From positions 1 to 16,527 of the forward strand of contig JAHEKO010000032.1 in NCBI GenBank assembly GCA_024638355.1: 16,527 bases of DNA, read 5' to 3'. This stretch comes from Acidobacteriota bacterium (GTDB lineage Bacteria; Acidobacteriota; Thermoanaerobaculia; Multivoradales; JAHEKO01). The notes beneath the pieces are model-generated. The model was not told the DNA's origin. It worked only from the letters and a program-made list of their open reading frames with translations, and made no database searches. Shown here piece after piece: positions 13,395-16,527 of this stretch. Position 1 is the stretch's first letter. Each line of letters begins with the position of its first letter. The translations under genes were made by a program, and so were the position numbers.

Positions 13395-14417
13395 TCACGG
13401 TCGCCGCATTTGCGCCGCACCGAGCAGCTCGAGCGCCCGCTCGGCCACGGTTTGGGGCGAGATCTCGAGCAGGCAGGCCTTCGTCTCGCCGAAACGGCGG
13501 TGGCAGAAGCTGCAAGGAAGCCGCTTCCACAGCGCGTTTCGCGGCGCGCGGTAGGGGCCGTTGCGGGCCGGGTCGGTGGGACCCATGAGGCAGAGCACCG
13601 GAACTCCCAGCGCGTGGGCCAGGTGGATCGGCCCGGTGTCGCCGCCGAGGGCGAGCGCCGCACCGCGTAGCTCGGCGGCGAGGTCGCCCAGATCACCCGC
13701 CGGCCGGGCCGTCGCCCGGCCGCCGCTGGCGGCCGCGACCTCCTCGGCGAACGGCTCCTCGCCGGGGCCGGGCAGAATCCGGCTGGCGGGGGCCCCGGCC
13801 TCCGCCAGGAGCGCCGCCACCTCTCCCCACCAGGCGTTGGGGTAGCGCTTGTTGGCCCAGCCGGCGCCCGGCAGGATAGCGACGTAGGGCTCGCCGGCGG
13901 TCGCCGCCGGCCGCGCCGCGGGCAGCAGCCGGTCGCCACCGAAATCGGCGTCCTCGAGCGGCAGATCGAGCGCCGCGAGGACCGACAGCATCCGGTCGAC
14001 CGCGTGCGGGCCGAGCGGGGCGCAACCCTCGCTCAACCAGATCGCGCTCGACGGCTCGCGGCGGAAGGGGCGCGCAAGACCGATGCGGCGATCGGCCATC
14101 GTCAGCGCGCAGATCGCCGCCGACTTGTGGTTGCCCATGAGGTCGAGCACCACGTCGGCGCCGAACTCGTGCAGCTCCGAGGCGAACTGGCGCACGCCGC
14201 CGAGCGTCCCCGCCGAGAGCGGCGCGCGGCGCCACTGCCGGCTGCGGGCGATCAACAGCCGGTCGAGGTCGGCATGGTCTGCGAGCAGCGGGGCGAAGGG
14301 GGCCTCGGTGACCCAGCCGATGGTCGCTCGGGGCAGATGCCGCCGCAGCGCGGTCAGCACCGGCAGCGCGTGCACGATGTCTCCCAGCGCGCTGGTGCGG
14401 ACGATCAGGATGCGCAT
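13395..14417 (-). CDS. Family 9 glycosyltransferase (ADP-heptose:LPS heptosyltransferase type)
   Basis: 340 residues, GT-B fold, peripheral inner-membrane enzyme expected to transfer heptose from ADP-heptose to the LPS inner core. The N-terminus MRILIVRTSALGDIVHALPV contains the family GD motif (D13). The second domain opens with ILPGAGWANKRYP (about 182-193) and carries LGGDTGPIHLAHALGVP (about 258-273), the conserved nucleotide-sugar site, then LMGPTDPARNGPY. Near the C-terminus C302, C305 and C315 (PCSFCHRR then KACL) match a cysteine cluster common in this family. It reads from ATG with GGAG nine bases upstream, 54 bases after rfaE2. Directly following two ADP-heptose genes, heptose is the likeliest donor. 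I cannot say whether it is the WaaC, WaaF or WaaQ type. Confidence 0.9.
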   Translation of the reverse strand: MRILIVRTSALGDIVHALPVLTALRRHLPRATIGWVTEAPFAPLLADHADLDRLLIARSRQWRRAPLSAGTLGGVRQFASELHEFGADVVLDLMGNHKSAAICALTMADRRIGLARPFRREPSSAIWLSEGCAPLGPHAVDRMLSVLAALDLPLEDADFGGDRLLPAARPAATAGEPYVAILPGAGWANKRYPNAWWGEVAALLAEAGAPASRILPGPGEEPFAEEVAAASGGRATARPAGDLGDLAAELRGAALALGGDTGPIHLAHALGVPVLCLMGPTDPARNGPYRAPRNALWKRLPCSFCHRRFGETKACLLEISPQTVAERALELLGAAQMRRP

Positions 14418-14471
14418 CCGGCGAAGCTCCGGCCGCCCTCCAGCAGGCGCTCTCGGGAGACTCGATGCATG

Positions 14472-14951
14472 CTACTCGGGCAGCCGCTTGACGGCTCCGA
14501 TGATGTCGGTCGTCGAGTGGTCCTTCGGGTCGCCGACGAGCGCCGTGGCGCCGCCGTAGGCTCGTACGACCTCGTACTCGGGCACCTCCTGGGGCGTGCG
14601 GTAGTCGGGTCCCTTGCAGTGGACGTCGGGGCGCAGATCGGCGAGTAGCGCGGCCGGGCTGTCGCCCTCGAAGACGACGACGAAGTCGACCGGATCGAGG
14701 GCGGCGAGCAGCTCGGCCCGCTCCTGGACGGGCACGATCGGCCGGCCGGGCCCTTTGAGGCGCCTCACCGAGTCGTCGCCGTTGAGGGCGACGATCAGCA
14801 CGTCGCCCTCGGCGCGCGCCGCCTTCAGGTAGCGCAGATGCCCGACGTGGAGAAGGTCGAAGTGCCCGTTGGCGAAGGCGACCCGCCGCCCCTGCCGCTT
14901 GAGCTCGCCAACCCGCTTGGCGAGCTCGGTGGCGGTCAGGACGCGGCCCAC
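14472..14951 (-). CDS. rfaE2: D-glycero-beta-D-manno-heptose 1-phosphate adenylyltransferase
   Basis: 159 residues, a nucleotidyltransferase that joins heptose-1-phosphate to ATP to make ADP-heptose. Equivalent to the C-terminal half of E. coli HldE but encoded as a separate gene. The start of the fold reads [20 protein letters not shown] with the HxGH motif (H35-H38). It is followed by [39 protein letters not shown] and VHCKGPDYR, all in family order; HSTTDII near the end matches too. The GTG start at 14949-14951 is preceded by GGAG five bases away and overlaps the kinase gene's last codons by 16 bases, giving translational coupling. Longer in-frame readings would run through the kinase gene in another frame and were not used. 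Confidence 0.95.
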   Translation of the reverse strand: MGRVLTATELAKRVGELKRQGRRVAFANGHFDLLHVGHLRYLKAARAEGDVLIVALNGDDSVRRLKGPGRPIVPVQERAELLAALDPVDFVVVFEGDSPAALLADLRPDVHCKGPDYRTPQEVPEYEVVRAYGGATALVGDPKDHSTTDIIGAVKRLPE

Positions 14952-15976
14952 TCGAGCTCCTGAAGAGGCCGGTCGTTCGACTCGATCGCCCGCCTCAGCT
15001 CCGCCGCGGTGAGCGTGGCCGTGCCCAGCTTCATCACGACCACTCCGGCGGCGTAGTTGGCGAGCAGCGCCGCCTCGAGCGGCTGGGCGCCGGCGGCGGT
15101 CGCCAGCGCGAAGGTCCCGATCACCGTGTCGCCGGCGCCGGTCACGTCGGCCACCTGCTCGGTGCCGTGCACCGGGATGTGCGCGGTCGAGCCGGCGGCG
15201 AACAGGCTCATGCCGTAGCTGCCCCGGGTGATCAGCAGGAAGCGCGCCCCCAGCTCCCGGCGCAGGCCGGCGCCTCGGGAGTCGAGATCGGGGTCGCCCT
15301 CGCCGGCCAGGAGGGCCAGCGCCTCCTCCTCGTTGGGCGTCGCGCCGTCGAGCCCTTCGAATTCGCGCAGTCGATAGCGGCTGTCGCAGAGGACGACGCC
15401 CTGCGGTGCCAGCGCCTCCCGTACCGTCGCCACCAGGTCGGGCACCACCGCGCCGTAGCCGTAGTCGCTGAGCACGGCGACTCGCGCCTCGCGCCGCCAA
15501 CCCGCGAGCGCTCCCGCGAACGCCTCGCGGATTGTGGCGTCGAGCTCGATCCGGTCCTCGATGTCGTAGCGGACGATCTGCTGCCGCGCGGAGTGCTCGC
15601 CGCCGCCGAGGATCCTGACCTTGGTCGGCGTGCGGTAGCCCGGATGGCGGACGATCCCGTCACCGGGCGCGCCGAGCGCCTCGAGGGCGTCGAGCAGCTG
15701 CCGGCCGGGCTCGTCGTCGCCCACCACGCCCAGCGGCAGGGGCCTGCCGCCGAGCGCCGCCACGTTGGCGACCGCGTTGGCGCCGCCGCCGGGGCTGGTG
15801 CGCTCGCCGGAGTAGCTCAGGATCAGCACCGGGGCTTCGCGGCTGATCCGCTTCGGCGAGCCGTAGATGAAACGGTCGGCGACCAGGTCGACCAGCATGA
15901 GAACCGGCTGACCGGCCATGCCCTCGACCAGCTCGAGGAGCCGCCCGGCGCTCGGAACCCCAGCAGGATCGGCCAT
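14936..15976 (-). CDS. rfaE1: D-glycero-beta-D-manno-heptose-7-phosphate kinase
   Basis: 346-residue PfkB/ribokinase-family kinase adding the 1-phosphate in ADP-heptose synthesis; equivalent to the N-terminal half of HldE. Visible motifs: [18 protein letters not shown], the PfkB signature [16 protein letters not shown] (62-77), ATPNEEEA, and [16 protein letters not shown], with catalytic D283. In the opening strand the usual V-G-D is V-L-M-L-V-D, so the glycine is replaced by valine while the aspartate stays. The start is the ATG at 15974-15976, where homologues begin; its ribosome site is poor, and in-frame extension upstream would cross the divergent gene. It is first of a unit with rfaE2, the glycosyltransferase and perhaps pilB. 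GmhA, GmhB and HldD, the other ADP-heptose enzymes, are not in the window. Confidence 0.94.
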   Translation of the reverse strand: MADPAGVPSAGRLLELVEGMAGQPVLMLVDLVADRFIYGSPKRISREAPVLILSYSGERTSPGGGANAVANVAALGGRPLPLGVVGDDEPGRQLLDALEALGAPGDGIVRHPGYRTPTKVRILGGGEHSARQQIVRYDIEDRIELDATIREAFAGALAGWRREARVAVLSDYGYGAVVPDLVATVREALAPQGVVLCDSRYRLREFEGLDGATPNEEEALALLAGEGDPDLDSRGAGLRRELGARFLLITRGSYGMSLFAAGSTAHIPVHGTEQVADVTGAGDTVIGTFALATAAGAQPLEAALLANYAAGVVVMKLGTATLTAAELRRAIESNDRPLQELEWAAS

Positions 15977-16015
15977 TTTCGAGGGGATGCTAGCACCGAT
16001 CCCGTGCCCCACCCC

Positions 16016-16021
16016 TATACT
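16016..16021 (+). promoter_or_regulatory. -10 element of a probable leaderless promoter for the MidA-like gene
   Basis: TATACT ends seven bases before the GTG at 16029, which is where transcription would be expected to begin. No ribosome site precedes this GTG, so the transcript probably starts at or within a base or two of the start codon. No clear -35 is seen. Confidence 0.5.
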
Positions 16022-16028
16022 GCGAGCC

Positions 16029-16527
16029 GTGCCGACCCCGGCCGCTCGACTCCGCTCCCTCATCGCCACGACCGGTCCGGTGCCCTTCGCCCGCTTCATG
16101 GAGGAGGCGCTCTACGGCGAGGGCGGCTACTACGCGAGGCCGTCGCCGGCGATCGGAGCGAGTGGCGACTTCGTTACCGGCTCGTCGCTCTCTCCGCTGT
16201 TCGGGCGCGCCACGGCGCGGCTCCTCGAGGCGCTCGACCAGGCGCTCGGCACCACTGCCGCCCTGCTCGAAGCGGGCTACGGCTCCGGAGCCCACCTGCG
16301 CGCGGTGCGGGACGCTCTCGGCGGCGCGCACGGCCGCCGGCTCCGGGGCTGGGATCGGGTGGTGCGGCCGCTGCCGGAGGGCGTCGAGGCGGTGGCCGAG
16401 CCCGAGGAGTGCGCGATCGACGGACTCGTCTTCTCCTACGAGCTCTTCGACGCCCTGCCGATTCACCGCCTGATCGGGCGCGAGCGGGAGACGCATGAGC
16501 TCCTGGTCGGCCTCGACGCCGACGGCG
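16029..16527 (+). CDS. MidA/NDUFAF7-type SAM-dependent methyltransferase (partial, C-terminus outside window)
   Basis: Open to the window end; 166 residues visible. Recognised by the DUF185/Methyltransf_28 layout: GPVPFARFMEEALYGEGGYY, SGDFVTGSSLSPLFG, the SAM-binding LLEAGYGSGAHLRAV (E-x-G-x-G-x-G), and FSYELFDALPIHRL. The last corresponds to the usual SNELLDALPVHRF. Eukaryotic relatives methylate an arginine of a respiratory complex I subunit; bacterial substrates are mostly not known. The GTG at 16029 gives the N-terminal length usual for this family. An in-frame ATG at 15987 would add 14 residues (MLAPIPCPTPILRA), but its GAGGGG lies almost against it and it falls upstream of the TATACT box. 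The gene is divergent from rfaE1. Confidence 0.9.
   Translation, partial: MPTPAARLRSLIATTGPVPFARFMEEALYGEGGYYARPSPAIGASGDFVTGSSLSPLFGRATARLLEALDQALGTTAALLEAGYGSGAHLRAVRDALGGAHGRRLRGWDRVVRPLPEGVEAVAEPEECAIDGLVFSYELFDALPIHRLIGRERETHELLVGLDADG

Noticed and set aside
1..16527. Mobile element, prophage, CRISPR or defence island
   Set aside because: No transposase, integrase, phage, Cas or toxin-antitoxin genes, no direct-repeat arrays and no compositional break were seen; the genes are core or envelope functions.

Overview
The window is a dense, high-GC, ordinary-looking bacterial chromosome segment with 19 protein genes (two cut by the window edges). There is no RNA gene, CRISPR array, insertion sequence or phage gene that I can see. 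Genes abut or overlap, and no gene-free stretch is longer than about 110 bases. ADP-heptose and LPS-core type genes, a type IV pilus motor ATPase and exported proteins point to a Gram-negative (diderm) cell. The very high GC, several GTG starts and the overall gene style suggest something like an Acidobacteriota or a neighbouring phylum. That placement is an impression and not a demonstration.

Left part (1-3893). A Hanks-type Ser/Thr kinase (C-terminus outside the window) lies just downstream of a PP2C phosphatase on the minus strand and overlaps it, forming a reversible phosphorylation pair. Divergent from them, an exported DJ-1/PfpI-fold protein is followed after two bases by a Wzx-like polysaccharide flippase.

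Centre (3901-10638). Six minus-strand genes read as one transcription unit: ECF sigma factor, membrane zinc-finger anti-sigma factor, YbjQ-family protein, polysaccharide pyruvyl transferase family protein, PAPS-type sulfotransferase and family 2 glycosyltransferase. I infer an envelope-signal regulon whose sigma factor is co-transcribed with enzymes that may add negative groups (sulfate, pyruvyl ketal) to a surface glycan; the flippase converges on it. Divergent from the sigma gene is an unrecognised exported protein translationally coupled to an FAD-dependent amine-oxidase-fold oxidoreductase.

Right part (10635-16527). A PduO-type cobalamin adenosyltransferase (minus) is divergent from a 90-residue, almost wholly hydrophobic protein (plus), which converges on pilB. 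Upstream of pilB on the same strand are a family 9 glycosyltransferase and the split ADP-heptose genes rfaE2 and rfaE1. This couples LPS heptose supply and transfer with the pilus motor gene. At the right edge a MidA-type methyltransferase gene starts on the plus strand, apparently from a leaderless promoter.

Most worth following up: the ECF-led glycan-decoration operon, the unknown exported protein paired with a flavoenzyme, the missing standard start codon of the glycosyltransferase, and hairpins that contain stop codons of convergent genes.
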